DNA of 64,000 nucleotides from Vespa crabro. Taxonomy: Eukaryota > Arthropoda > Insecta > Hymenoptera > Vespidae. Shown one piece after another: positions 49,601 through 62,550 of the stretch. Location of the stretch: the NCBI RefSeq assembly GCF_910589235.1, contig NC_060956.1, forward strand, positions 6,603,999-6,667,998, given 5' to 3'. The notes beneath the pieces were generated by a model. The model was not told the origin of the DNA. It worked only from the letters and a program-made list of their open reading frames with translations, and made no database searches. Position 1 is the stretch's first letter, and every line of letters starts with the position of its first letter. The translations under genes and the position numbers were made by a program.

Positions 49601-51687
49601 GGCGGTTCAAGAGGTGGATCGGGAGGTTCACTAGGCAATTGTTGATCCGCAGGTACACTTGGATTTACATATAAATCTCTACTCCATTCGACCATACATT
49701 TCAAAATTGAGACTAAACATTCAAGACCCCGAATACGCATAGACTTTTCTTGATTCGGAGACGCACCTAATTCCAAAGCTTGACGTCCTTGTGCAATTTT
49801 TGACAAGTCATTTACAAGTCTATGCGTGATAAATTAAAAATTATTTTTAATTTGAATATTTTGATAGTATTATGTATAAATAAGTTAATCTTTTACCTTT
49901 CGAATAAATTAGCTGCAGAAAGATCACAATCATAGTTTACATATATATCAACAACACTTTGAGCATCTGCACAAATACGAGTTAGAGCATGGATAACCAT
50001 CCATTTATGTTCAAAGGAACTGCTAGATGTTTCAAGAATATTCATAAAAATTTCTTTGAAAAACACTTCTATTTGCATCTTTAAGTGCACTTTAAAGCGA
50101 GCTAAAAGCGCCAAAAATAAAGCTAATGATAATTCAAATACTTCAGGAACAGAAGATACCCCATTTTTAGATAATGCAACGCATAGATATTGTTTTATGG
50201 CTATTACAAACATCTCATTTGAGCGCAATACTGGGCCAGCATTTTGTAATATTCCTAAAAGCAACTGTAATGATAGAATCTTCGATCTTAATTCGTGAGA
50301 TCTAAAAAATCATAATTAAATAATGATTAATAATTGTACGGTGAGTCTTTTAAAAAATCTATAAATATATATATATATATATTATGTTTACTTTGGATCG
50401 GGGGTACCATCTGGAAGGGGTTTCATTGAAAGTTTGCAAAGAGCCCTGAATACTAAAAATGCATCTTTCTGTAATACATGAGTAAATTTAGCTGTAACCA
50501 TATTGTCACTTTCTGCAACTGCTTCATCCGTATTATCTTCTGCAGGCACTTGATCTAAACTGGTCTCTTCAGAAGTTGCCACATTTGCAGTATCTTCTGG
50601 CACAACCGAATTAATAACATCATCTAAAATGCTCTTAACTATAACATGTGATTCACAGACATTTTCAGTTGGAACTTCATCATTATTTACAATTTCTGCT
50701 TCTGTATCCGCACTTAAAGCAGATGGTTCTTGTTGTTCTGATTCTGTTCTAACATTCTCTTCTTCCTAAAATATAAAATCATTTGAATAATTGATATTCC
50801 TTATAACATTACTTATATTTCATAAGAACAAGAATATTTTTCGTTATTAATGTCATGATATATTTTAAATTAAATAAAATTTTCAAGTATATAGAGATTA
50901 AATCTTTACTGCCTGAGTTTCCATACGAGCAAATATAACATTGATCATTTGTGTTAGGGTGGCTCGTGCTGTTGTTTGATTTACTAAATTTCTTGATGCC
51001 AAATAAACATTGTAAACGGTACGTATTGTAAGAAGAACAGTTCCTTCGTGTACTTCAACATGTTGACTGGTCATAACTGTTAGAAGAGCCTTAATAATTT
51101 GTAATTGGACACCTTCATCCGTTTGAGGACCCATAAAACAGCTACATATTGTCTCAACAATGCGTACGATCAACAATTTATTTGGTTCTGTAGAATCTGG
51201 TACATTTCCAGTTAAATGACCATATGCTATTAATTTCTGAAGACAGTCCAAAGCAGTGACGACGATTCTTGGTGATTTACTTTGACAAGCCAATTCGAAC
51301 GGTAGAAAATATTTTTCTGCCGAGATAACATTGGAATCACTTTTGGGTTGTGGGAGAGCATTAGAGGTTGTTTCTTCGCCTTGTACAACGGGTACATCTT
51401 TAATTTCATTCCGTAGATCCTCTAAACGATTGCATGAAAATAATAACAAATAAATAATCTAATCAAACAAGATCTATGTAATAAAAGTAAAAAAAAATCA
51501 ATAGTTTTTTAATACAATCATAAAGAATAAGATAGAAAATGTTATGAGAAATGAATTTACCAAGAGCTGACTCGCAGGATCTTTTTAGCTGAGAGAGATG
51601 GGAACGTTTGACGTCCTTGTCAGCTAGGATTTTTTCCAAAGCTCTAACGATAAACATTTCTCTTGTTTTGGAATTATTTTGCATCAT
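45569..51687 (-). CDS. Sec71: Brefeldin A-inhibited Arf guanine-nucleotide exchange factor (BIG1/BIG2, Sec71)
   Basis: Thirteen exons (minus): 51687-51561, 51421-50910, 50765-50392, 50301-49897, 49819-49463, 49384-49073, 49005-48764, 48660-48380, 48298-47971, 47901-47305, 47216-46996, 46910-46707, 46612-45569. All splice phases match; 5,004 nt gives 1,667 residues, a normal length. The protein loads GTP on Arf1-class GTPases at the trans-Golgi/endosome. The N-terminal DCB region begins MMQNNSKTREMFIVRALEKI. The HUS region includes NYDCDLSAANLFER and follows an acidic linker. SEC7 is at about 590-780, with the catalytic glutamate near 674 in FRLPGEAQKIDRLMEKFASR. HDS domains follow (WTPFLAAFSVGLQDCDDPE, SQSVVVAVDRIFTG, VEISYYNMGRIRLQWSRIW, NRSPVIRDMVVRC). 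The in-frame codon at 51723 is GTG, so the ATG at 51687 is the start; a second ATG follows directly. Confidence 0.97.
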
Positions 51688-52499
51688 CACCAGCCCTCGC
51701 GTGGTTAATAAGCGAATTAACACTTAGCCTTTACTAGATCGACATTGAAGCGAACTCCGTGCTTATAACATACGAGGTTAATACAATGAAAATCCACGGA
51801 TATTCGCATTTTCGTTTTCGTATATACATGCCATATAAGAATTTCTAATGTCGAAATACATATCACTGTATCGACCTTAAAATAACCATTGAAATACACC
51901 TGCTTGCATCAAGCGGCGAAAGGGAAATCGAAGTAAAACTGACAGACGACGTGCAGCGCCGACAAATTGACAGCCACATTGAATTTTTCTTACCACTATG
52001 ATACGTATTAATTAACTATATTTCAAAGTTAAAACTTTCACTTTTGCAAACGTCATCGTATTTTTAAAAACACGTTTTAAACGATTCAAAGTATTTGTAT
52101 TGATTTTCGTAATATCTTATCGTACCGACATCAAATTTCGAAGCGTAAAAGATAAAAGGATGAAAGCCTTCACGAGGCTTCACGAGCGCTATCTGACGGT
52201 CAGGTAAGAAAGCGATATATTGCATATAAAAAAAATAATTAAACAAAACGCAATAGAGAAATGGAAATTTAGTATCGTACAGCGTCAGACAGTAATGTTG
52301 GTACCGTTGTTTTCCGTTTTTCTTGTTTGAATTCTCATATGGCGGTATAACATCGCGAACTTTTGATTCAATATTATCACTTATAAATATATTTTAATGT
52401 CTTTTAATCATTTTTGAATTAAAATTACTCGATACTCTCGCTTATCGTTTAAATTTAACTTTATTTAATTTATACGGTGTCTCATTATTATGAATTACA
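51688..52499. promoter_or_regulatory. Divergent promoter region, Sec71 / unknown gene
   Basis: An 812-bp gap between divergent start codons. It is AT-rich with no TATA box at a sensible distance. GAGCGCTATCTGACGG near 52185 resembles, on the other strand, the AGATAGCGC-type motif also seen near NOP9 and VPS11. Confidence 0.4.
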
Positions 52500-54009
52500 A
52501 TGTCTGAAGATAATAAATTATTTGCAAAGCCTAGAGTGAGATTTAGTCAGACTATTAATGCTAAGGAAAATTCAAAAGATTTATCGAATAAGATAGATAA
52601 AATTTTACCCAAAATCATAGATATTGTACCTGTCAAGAGACCTGTTAAAATTTTAAGTTTAGAAAATAAATTGGATAATCTAATTACAACAACAACTAAT
52701 AATTATAGTGACGATACAATGAAGAAAGAATCAGTAATTTCATGTAACAGTGTACATACATTGTCTCAAAAAGAAAATGATCATTTCTTACAGGATCAAT
52801 CAATTCATAAGACAGATGATAAAGAATCTTCAATTAATGCACGTAATACAGTAAATATAGAAACTAATAATACAGAACGGACATCTGTAACTTGTAAAAG
52901 ATCTTCACAAGAGGATGTTCCTGGTATACCTTGTTCAACATTTCCTTCAACCAAAGATAATAATGATCATTGTAAAATTCTTAAACCTAAAAACAGTACA
53001 GCGATAAACATATCTAAGGAATCTACAAAGAATAGTCTTGACAAGGGAAAAGAAAATAAGAATTCATGTAAAAAAAAATTACCACAGTTAAGTAAAGATA
53101 AAGCAATAGTAAAACCATTGTATTCAAAAACGACAAGTCAAATGAAAAAGAAAACAGATATCACTAAAGTCAATATGCAAAAGTTAAATGTTGCAAAACA
53201 TAATACAAAAAGTACAAATAAACCATATGCTTCGAGTACTGATAAGCAAATTAAAAAAACTCCTGGTATATCTGCTAAAAATTCACAAAAGAATTTAAGT
53301 ATAAAATCTAGTACAATAAATGTTATGCCATGTTATAAGTATAATAAAAATTTGATAAAAAGTAAAAGTTCTCCCATTAAAAAATCTGTAGTACGTGATA
53401 TTGTAGTACCTAATACAAAAGTTTATGTAGAACCAGTTATATCAAAGCAAAAACAAATTGATTTAAATCCACGTCGAATAAATAAAAATACAAATGCAAG
53501 ATCAAATATTACTTCCAGCGAAAAACTATTATATCCAGAATATAATTCAATCATGTACACTGTTACTAAATTGGATGAAGTTAAGAAAGAAAAAATAGTA
53601 ACAGATGTTGAACATTTACCTACCATATATAAAGATTTAGTCAATGGAAAGGTAGATCATTATATTTATTAAACAACTTAAAGGGATATAATATCGGTAA
53701 ATATTCATTTTTTTTTTACAGGTTTCAAGTGCATTAGATTTTCCTATGAATGAAGCTATTTATAAAAATTTAGTAGATTTGTCTATAGACGAGAAACAAT
53801 TTCCAAATAAAATAATGCGCAGTAGAGATCCACAACCAAGGCAAAGAGATCTTGTACCAAAATTATCAGATTTTTTTGTCCCAGAATCTGTTGACGAATA
53901 TTATACTCCAATGTTTGTGAAATCAAAAAATTCTGACCTTATAGAAAATTGGAATGCATTTCGAATAAGTGATAAAATATGTGAGTGGAAGGATAACATG
54001 GATAATTAA
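52500..54009 (+). CDS. Uncharacterised Lys/Ser/Asn-rich protein, two exons
   Basis: Exons 52500-53651 and 53722-54009, joined in phase 0 (donor AAG|gtagat, acceptor TTTTTACAG), give 479 residues. I do not recognise the family. Residues 1-330 are low-complexity, basic and probably disordered (many K, S, T, N). The last 140 residues are more ordered: YPEYNSIMYTVTKLDEV, LPTIYKDLVNGK|VSSALDFP, NEAIYKNLVDLSIDEKQF, then PRQRDLVPKLSDFFVPESVD. KPRVRFSQT near residue 10 matches the PP1-docking RVxF motif. No signal peptide or membrane segment is visible. The basic, Ser-rich make-up would suit a cytoskeletal, centrosomal or nuclear protein, but that is only a guess. It is divergent from Sec71 and convergent with VPS11. 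Confidence 0.85.
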
Positions 54010-54275
54010 TCATGAGAATCAAGTTTTTATAAAGAAATATACATATAACAGAAATAGTATTCTGGTACTTTTTTTTTCAGTAGAATAATTTATAATATTT
54101 AAATAAGCAATCATTATTGTATATGCAATGTATGATAATTTTTATATTTTTTACTTTGACATTTAGATTAAGTAGCACCTATTTTGGCTACAGATAAATA
54201 ATTTTGCTAAATAAAATATATATTTTAATAATAATTATTTTCTAAGTCATATACATAAATATTATATGTCGCGTG

Positions 54276-54306
<31 letters not shown>

Positions 54307-54712
54307 ATTCATAAATGTATATTAGAGTAAAAAAGTTTATATTTCGATATATATATATACAGTGAAATAATATTAATGCATTAAACTATAATTCAAGCAT
54401 GATAATTGATCATTGTATCCATTTAATTGCTAATTAGTTGTCAATCGGTTCATTCTCAAATGAAATATGAGTATGGACATTTTTCGATATTTAAATATTA
54501 CATTTCAAAATTATTATTAAAAATTGCCCTTAAGATTTTATATTAATGAATTTGATTACTTAATATTTGGACGAGCAAGATCTATTATATATGTCATTTA
54601 TAGAGTCATTTTTAGATATTTTTTTAGCAGATACATTAGTTTATTATACACGAATATTTTTATTTCCTTCGAAATGTACTGTTTTCATTTATAGTTCATT
54701 CAAGGAAATAAT
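54010..54712. other. Convergent 3' intergenic region
   Basis: It holds AATAAA at 54210-54215 for the upstream plus-strand gene, a (TG)n run at 54284-54308 and AT-rich DNA that is probably VPS11 3' UTR. No gene is seen. Confidence 0.6.
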
Positions 54713-57700
54713 TTATCTGCCAAATGGATTTAAATTTTTATCGTAATCATTGTCATCATCATCATCATCCTTAAAAGGATTTTTGTCATCGTCATCTTTA
54801 TCTTCAGAAAATGGATTTTTCGATTCATCATAATCATCCGTTTTGAAATGATTTATTGGTACGATAGGTGCTTTTGGTGGTTCGAAAAATTTTTGAATTG
54901 GAGATGACTTTGGTGTCGTATTATTCAATATACGTGCTTCTCTTATGGGTACGGGTGAAGCTTTCCTCGAATTTCCCCGTGGAGTTGATATACCACTTCC
55001 TGTACCTGATATATTTACCTCCAATGAAGAAGAATAAACATCTGGTTTTGTAAATGAACGTATGCGTTCATCTCCAATTAGATTAGAAATATTGGAATAA
55101 CCATCTTGACCTGAGTAACGAGATTCTGTTTTTACTAAAACATAGAAATATAAGAAATAAATAAAACTTCGCAAAAATGATTTCATTACATAATAACAAT
55201 GAATACCTGATGTAGTGGCATTTTTTTTTTCTATTAGTTTAGTCTTCGCTTCTATATTATGTCCATAAATTAACTTTGGCTCTTCAGCCTTGATCGGTGT
55301 AGTAGACAATGATTTATCTGCATCAGTGATTACCATTAATTTTTTGAAAACACCTCTACCAAAGTAATCAGCTACCAAAGAAAATGGATCTTCTGCACGA
55401 TCTAACAAACTGTGAAATGTTTCGTGTAAATCTCTTGATTGTTCCTGTGCTCTTATAATATCCAATAATTTTTTATTATTTGGTAAACAAGCCGGACACT
55501 CATTTTCATTTTCAGAAAAACTCTGGAAGCAACTGGTATGGAAAGGAAAGAAAAAAATGTAGTGATTAAAAAACCATTGAACCGTTGAAAAAAGATGTTT
55601 GTAATATTATTTACTCACTGTTGATGATATGAATGCTGACACATAAAGTGTACAGATGGTAATTCTAATTGATGATGACAAACACTACAGCGTGCTCCTT
55701 GGAAAATTATAGTATTATTTTTGATCATTTCTATTTGTTCTCGTAACTTCGAAGTATCTACACGATATTTTTCAGCTAAGTCAGCGTCAGCTTGTGCTTG
55801 TTCATTTTCTGTTCGTAAAACACTATTTAAATAATTTCTTACGTCACCAAGCGTGCAAGATAGAGACGTAGAAATTGCATCAATTACCATTAAAGGTGAT
55901 AAAAGCTTTTCTTGTGCTAAAAGATTGATAACTTCAATAAGAATTATTTTTGTTATATTATGTAACATCATTAGTCGATTTTAATTTTACCTATATATGA
56001 TAAAATATCTGCCAAAAGTTTAGCTGATACATTCTTGTTCTTAGCCACACTCCATAATGCTTGAATCCATAAATTTGGATCTTGGTGGCCAAATCTTTTG
56101 CATGTAGCCAATACTTGTTCACTATCACCTTCTTGTAAATGGAATCTTAATATTTCTTGATATAATTTATTTTCCTCATAAAGAAATAATAATCCACGAC
56201 GGAAATTATGCTGATGACACAAAATCAAAATTTGATCTTTGTCATAACACACTTCAGAACTTTGTAATAATCGCAGAATTTTTTGTTCATATTGCACTTT
56301 TGTTACATAATTGTCCTGAGCTGACCAAAGATGTAAATAATGTTCTATTAAAGTATTATACACAAGTGCACTCCACTTGCTTTCAGATTTGATCAAATGT
56401 TCTAAGAATTCAACTAAACAAGCAGAATTATTTAAGAACAAATATATGAAGTCTTCTGGATTTGCTTTGTCAATATGATGGTCTGTGTTACCATCTAATG
56501 TACTCTAAAAAAAAGGAAAAATATAATATTACATAATGATTTTCTATTTATAGAAAGTCCTTTGATATATGTATGATATACCTGATCTACAAGTGGCTTA
56601 TTGGAAGGTCTATAGTCAGTGCATAAACCTTTTAAAAATTGTGTAGATTCATTTGGGACATTTTCTATAAGAATATTTCCATATTTTTTCATATTTGATT
56701 CTGCCTGTAAAATTTAAATACATTATATAACAAAAAACTTATAATAAGCTTATAAAAATTAAAAGGTAATTATAATATATATATATATATGTGTGTGTGT
56801 GTGTATACGAAAGAACTTATACCTCTTCGAACTCTAACGTTTCTATATATTCTAATGCCTTTTTATATTCACGTTTGTCTTCTATTTGAATTCGTAAATA
56901 CCATTCATGTTTATTATGCTTTTGTGCAAGTAATAAAGCGTCTTCAGGCGATGCTTGGCGACAAACTTTGATTGCAATTTCAACATCAAAATCAACCCCA
57001 CGATCTTTTGTCTAAAATATTAATATTATATATCATAAGTCTTTTCACATTTTTAGATTATAAACTTTACCATAATAAACTCTTTCAATTTATCCGTGTG
57101 ATTCAGTTTTGTATAGCAATTCAATAATAATGTAGTATGATCCTCTGTTGCTTGACCATTTTTATGTAATGCTTGTAAATATGTTTTTAAGTTATCTATA
57201 TGTTGAGAATCTAAGAATTTCCGTATTACATAAGATGGTTCAAGTTTTCCAATAGTTTTAATATATTGTTCTATAGCACCATTGTGATCACTTTTTGAAT
57301 ACAAATGATCTCCATACTGTCGAAATATGTCTACAAGACCTTCTGCATCATATTGCTGACTTTTTGCTATTCTATAAAAAAAGTATAGCACTGCTGATCA
57401 ATTTAAAAGAATTTTCGTGAATTTGAAAAATAATAACAAAAAATATATAACCTTATAGAAACATCATATAAATTCTTCTTGAAAAGTAATGCCAATTTTG
57501 ATTGCAAATCTTTTTCATCCAGATGATAAAGTTTATTATCTCCGCTGAGAATAAAGAATCCACCCCATTCTGATAGAACAGCTTGTACTGATAACATGGG
57601 TGCAGAAAAGACAATAAATTTATTTTGTATATCAAGAACTGTGATCATGTGTTTATCCACACCAGGAGGTATTGGTTCAATGGTACTGAAATATAAATGT

Positions 57701-59085
57701 AATAGTATTAATTTATTATATTTGTATAGTTATATTGAAATTTATGTATAGAAACAATGAATACTTTGGTTTCGCTGATATGGTCGTTGTTGTTCTTGGA
57801 ACATTTGCTGCTTCTTTTGCAACTATCACTAGGTAACTTCTAAACCATTCCAACATTATTTTTTGACCTTGGACTGCATAACACGGCCCTCTGCCATCTG
57901 TTGTATAGCAGTATATTGCCTAAATATAATAAAAAAATTATATCTATTTTCTTAATATAAAAGGAATAAAAAAACTTAGCAAAACATACATCATTACGTC
58001 CAATCATGAAATGACTATCTTGCATAGATTCAGCTAGAACGCTGCATTTCTTTGAACAACCCATGTTGTCCAAAGTAGATTTATATTCCTTATCTTTTAA
58101 AGTTATATTATACAAAAATACACTGTTATTTGTAGCAACAAATAAATGATACTGCTTGCCTATAGATCTTATGGCTAAACCAGTTATGGAAATGTTGGTA
58201 TCCTTTAGAACTTTTATCTTATTCTTTCTTTCTCTCGTCAAATTACCTCTAGAGATGAAAATTTTTAATATTTATGTATTACAAAAAAAAAAAAAGAAAT
58301 ATTTTATAAAATATGCAAAATAAATGATTTTCTATTACCTATATAACATTATAGAACCATCTCCAAAACCAACTGCCATTAAAGAAAGACTAGTATGTAC
58401 ACATAAAGCAGTCGCTGGAAAAGCTTTGTAACTAGGAATAGCTCTAGTAATCCTAACACAGGTTGGATTTCCTTGTTTATCTGGCTTTGCCAAATTCCAG
58501 ACTTTTATGGTAGGATTACAGCCAGGTTCATCCTCCTATCAAAACAAATTATTAATATAAATTACATAGTATTCATTAATATTTTTATAAGCAACATTAC
58601 TAACCCCAATAGTGAAGAGGAAGGTGGAATGCTGAACTTGTTGCGCTAAAGTTAATGAGATTTCATATGCTCGAAAAGTATTAACATCATAAGTCCTATT
58701 AACTAAGTGTACACTACCGGTATTATCTCCAAATACCAAGTGACCATTGCCACTAGTGGCTGCAGTAACTCGTGCATCCTATAGTATGTAACAAGATATC
58801 AATTTGAAGATGTCTCGACTCGAGATATATTAGAATTTTGTATCTATGACTTTACACATTTTTTATTACGATAAATTTGTGAATTAATAGAGTTAAACAT
58901 ACCCCAAGTGCTTTAGCTACTTTTCCAGAATCTACTTCCTTCTTAAGATCAAAGAAATTAAATCGGCGCCACTAAAAGACGAATATATTCTATATAAAGT
59001 ATCTTACGTGAAAGTGAGGTTATCAACGAATTAAACAGATAGAATTTACCCTTGAAATATCTAAACTAACCTCGAAAAATGCCAT
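54713..59085 (-). CDS. Vps11: Vacuolar protein sorting-associated protein 11 (HOPS/CORVET core)
   Basis: Fourteen exons (minus): 59085-59071, 58971-58903, 58778-58605, 58535-58339, 58248-57990, 57919-57765, 57685-57452, 57371-57071, 57011-56823, 56704-56582, 56504-55991, 55916-55619, 55532-55207, 55134-54713. Phases agree throughout; 3,276 nt gives 1,091 residues. VPS11 is the scaffold subunit of the tethering complexes CORVET (early endosome) and HOPS (late endosome/lysosome). Parts: an N-terminal beta-propeller to about 400 (opening MAFFEWRRFNFFDLKKEV), a clathrin-heavy-chain-type alpha-solenoid to about 740, then a RING-H2 at about 820-858 (CSVC, MCQHSYHQHC, CPAC). It is longer than human VPS11 (about 941). 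The extra length is C-terminal: a Ser/Pro-rich linker, then a highly acidic tail with three NPF motifs. Exon 1 codes only five residues. Confidence 0.97.
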
Positions 59086-60290
59086 TACGAACGTCCACTA
59101 TTTAAATCCGCACATATAATAGAATTTAATCCATAATTTGACACAGATATTTGATTCTATGATTGACAGCTATCTGACAACAAAATCAATCGTTAACATG
59201 CCTGCCACCGTTCAGTTTAGTCTAATCAGCTGATTGTGACATATCTTTTAAGTAAAAAGCATGCGCAGCAGCAAACAAACCTACGATACATTTTTATTAA
59301 CAATAACCATTATGATTCATTTAAAGATAGTTTGATGAATAAGAGATACGAACAAATGAGATCGGGCAAAGTATAAGTAAATAACTTATTAAACTTGTAT
59401 ATATATATATAAGGTATTTCTCATTAAAAATCGGAATACGTCGATCACAGATTCTTATCATTCGGATTTTGAGGTTATATATTTTAACGATAGATAGCGT
59501 TACTGTAACATTGTAGCAAATGCAGCCATCTGACGGGAAAAAAATGAGTTTATGATGGAAATTAATTATATTTTTTTAACAAGTGAAGCATAAGAATTTA
59601 TATCTCTTATGCGTAATTATTCGAACGTGATCGAACTGTTTTGTAAAATAAAATTCTATTAATTAATCTCTATTTCTTCATGTGGAAGAAAAATTTAGCT
59701 AAATTATTTTCTCGGAAGGTTATAAAAATAAGAATCGCGCCAAAAACAAGATGCCAACGCAAGTGTTAGCAACTTCGTGGGTAAATATTTACGATAAATG
59801 CGAATATTATATGTAATTGCATATTTTGCGTTGACTTCTCGAATCGATGCGCATACGTGTTAGTAAGATGTAAGTTTTGTTATATTTGTTAAAAAGGACA
59901 AACAGTTAATGTCGATGTCGGGGCGATAATAGGAAAGGAGGGGTTAGGATGGAATTGGGAAGGGCTCGTGGAGGTAGAGGGTAGGTGCGTGTGTCTGATG
60001 TGCGCGCGCGCGCCGTAACGACGGGGCTTATCTTCTTACAAGGTCGCAGGTATATGATGATAGGGGTCGTAGAGAATTTGAGATAGTCACAAAAAACTTT
60101 GAAAATCGTTTTATAAATACAATGGATCGATATTTATGGATCGGCAAACTCTGCGACGCGTAACTCGATAATACGTCTATCCTGGTCCGCCTACAATGTG
60201 ACATTAACCTTAAAAAAAAGGTATAATAGTCGCCTCGATATACATATATACTATGTGTATTTTTTTTCATCGGCCATCATTTATTGCTGC
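59086..60290. other. VPS11 upstream region
   Basis: VPS11 promoter side. GCAGCCATCTGACGGG near 59522 and GATAGATAGCGTTACTG near 59491 are possible core-promoter motifs shared with other housekeeping starts in the window. A plus-strand ATG with a good context and a donor 30 bp later (59751-59780) is a weak first-exon candidate. A GC-rich block at 59,900-60,060 holds a (GC)n run near 60002. Confidence 0.4.
59751..59780 (+). CDS. Candidate first coding exon of a plus-strand gene (weak)
   Basis: AACAAGATGCC gives a good start context; ten codons (MPTQVLATSW) precede GTAAAT. The location, about 670 bp divergent from VPS11, would suit a bidirectional promoter. No second exon was found in the window, so this is only a candidate. 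Confidence 0.2.
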
Positions 60291-60384
60291 TTTACGATTC
60301 TTCGAATATCGAACTCGAAGTATCGTTAACGACCAAACGATCTTCATTATTTTCTAACGTTAATAAATTTTGGAAAAAGAGAGA

Positions 60385-60480
60385 TATATATATATACATA
60401 TATATATACATATATATATATATATACATATATAGATAGATAGATAGAGAGAGAAAGAAAGAGAGAGAGAGAGAGAGAAG
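60385..60480. repeat. (TA)n, (GATA)n and (GA)n compound array
   Basis: TATACATA-type repeat, then GATAGATAGATA, then GA. It reads as Leu/Ser/Ile/Tyr repeats on the minus strand. Confidence 0.9.
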
Positions 60481-60714
60481 AGAAGAGTGGGGGAAGAGAG
60501 AGAGAATGAGAGAGATAGACAGACAGAACATTCTCCTTTTTCCTTTTTTTTTCTCTTTCGGCGTCGCAGAGTTCGCAAGAGGTTACAAAAGTTCGACGAA
60601 ACTATGATGAAATTCGCAAACGCGCGATATTAAAGGTTTTTCTCTTTCTTCCATATCTCTTTTTTATTCGTTTATTCGTTAAGAGGAGAAATAGATGACT
60701 TGAGAAAGAAAAAA

Positions 60715-60750
60715 AGAAAGACAGAAAGAAAGAAAGAAAGAAGGTAAGAA

Positions 60751-60785
<35 letters not shown>

Positions 60786-60790
60786 TAGAC
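60715..60790. repeat. (AAAG)n then (ACAG)n array
   Basis: AAAGAAAG units pass into about nine ACAG units, another unit-switch tetranucleotide array. Confidence 0.9.
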
Positions 60791-61454
60791 AAACACATTT
60801 TCATAGACAATGATGATATTCTACGCGCTATATCATTTGGATTATTTTTCAAATTACTATTCGTCGATTTTTTCGCGCGCATACGAATTTCCGAGTGTGC
60901 CGGGTACGCTCTCTTTCTCGCCGTATTTGTACGTTGTGTCGTGCTCGCTTTGTCTCTTTTTATTTTTTATGGTTTTCTTTTTTTTTCCTTTTTTTCTTTC
61001 TTTTTTTTCTTTCTTTTTTTTCTTTTTTTTTCTTTTTTAAAAAGGTATATTTCTTATATTCTCGGAACCGCAGGATGGGTTTTAAAGTTTAAGCGATGAA
61101 CACGACGCTCCGCTTTTAAACATCGAACGATGGGATCGTCGCTTCGTTGTATATCGTAACATACATAATATTATTATGTCGTATATAGGAAGGTTCGCTG
61201 ATCTTTCGTTAATTTCTTTCTTTTCGCTTTTTTTTTTGTGTTTTTTATTTTTCGTTTTTCGTATTTCGTTTTCTTCTTTTCCTTCGTTCATTTTCTCTCC
61301 TCTTTGCATGCATTCTCACCTCTTGACTATTTCGAAGGGATTCGAAAATTATTGATTTCAAAATTAGCGCATAATTACTATCAAAGACGACATTCAAAGA
61401 CGAGTTCGCGTCATACAAATAGGATAATACGTGTGTGTGTATGCGCGCATGTAT

Positions 61455-61490
61455 GTATGTATGTGTGTGTGTGTGTGTGTGTGTGTATGC
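61455..61490. repeat. (TG)n microsatellite
   Basis: ATGTATGTATG followed by about 24 bp of TG. Confidence 0.9.
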
Positions 61491-61707
61491 GTGCGGAATA
61501 GATCGTTTCGATTTTGACTCGCACCGATCTTTCGAAGATCTTCGAAGTTCTTCTTTTCTTTTTTATTCTACTCTCTTCTTTTTAATTTTTGTTCTTTTTT
61601 ATTATTGATAATGTACTTGGGAAAGTTTTTTTTTTAAACTATTGTTCTTTAACGAAATCGTCGAAAAATCAATGGTGCTTCTCTTATTCGTTTGTTTTCC
61701 ATCTCTT

Positions 61708-61709
<2 letters not shown>

Positions 61710-61745
<36 letters not shown>
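61710..61745. repeat. (CT)n microsatellite
   Basis: Pure CT tract; another of similar length lies at 61906-61940. Confidence 0.9.
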
Positions 61746-61897
61746 CCTCTCTCTTTCTGTCTTTTATATTATATATAAATAATGTATAATTTTTTAATAC
61801 TTGCGTGCTTTTCTCTCTCTCTCTCTCCCTGTCATATCGCTTCTCTTTCACTCTTTCGTTCATTCATTTATTACTCGCTCTTTCTCTTTCTTTCTCA

Positions 61898-61947
<50 letters not shown>

Positions 61948-62383
61948 TGTTCGTTCATTCGTTCCCATACATTCGTGTTATATTTATTATGTGCTCGATC
62001 GACGGATTTCGTGGCTTGCCTATGTCGCGTCTGAGAAAATTCGTCGCGATATCATTAATTCGCGAATACAAAGTCTTATTTTCTTCGGCGAAAATGGCAT
62101 GCTTCTGGTCACGTGACTGCTTGAGCTTAGAACTTAGAGATATGGAGGAGGATAGGGTGGTGCTAGCGCGAGATGGTGTGGAGTTGGGGTGGCAAGGGGA
62201 TGGGTGGAAGGAGATCGGTCGACAGCGCGAAAAATGTTTTTCTTTTCAAAGAGAGTTTACAGACATAATTAGTATACTTATTCTATATAGTTACTTATCG
62301 TTTTTAAAATCGTTCAATATTTTTTTCAAAGAAATCTCTCATCTTTGTTCTTCTCTCTCTCTCTCTCTCTCCTCTTTTCTTTC

Positions 62384-62385
<2 letters not shown>

Positions 62386-62438
<53 letters not shown>

Positions 62439-62475
62439 TATACATATACATATATTATTGTTACGAAATATTTAG

Positions 62476-62507
<32 letters not shown>

Positions 62508-62511
62508 TATT

Positions 62512-62543
<32 letters not shown>

Positions 62544-62550
62544 CTTCATA
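62386..62550. repeat. Three (TA)n arrays in a row
   Basis: TA tracts at 62386-62428, 62476-62502 and 62516-62543, separated by CATATACATA and ATTATATTATTTAA. Confidence 0.9.

Noticed and set aside
60602..60882. Leu/Ser/Val/Cys-rich minus-strand ORFs resembling membrane proteins
   Set aside because: Encoded by AAAG/ACAG tetranucleotide arrays; the hydrophobicity is an artefact of the repeat.
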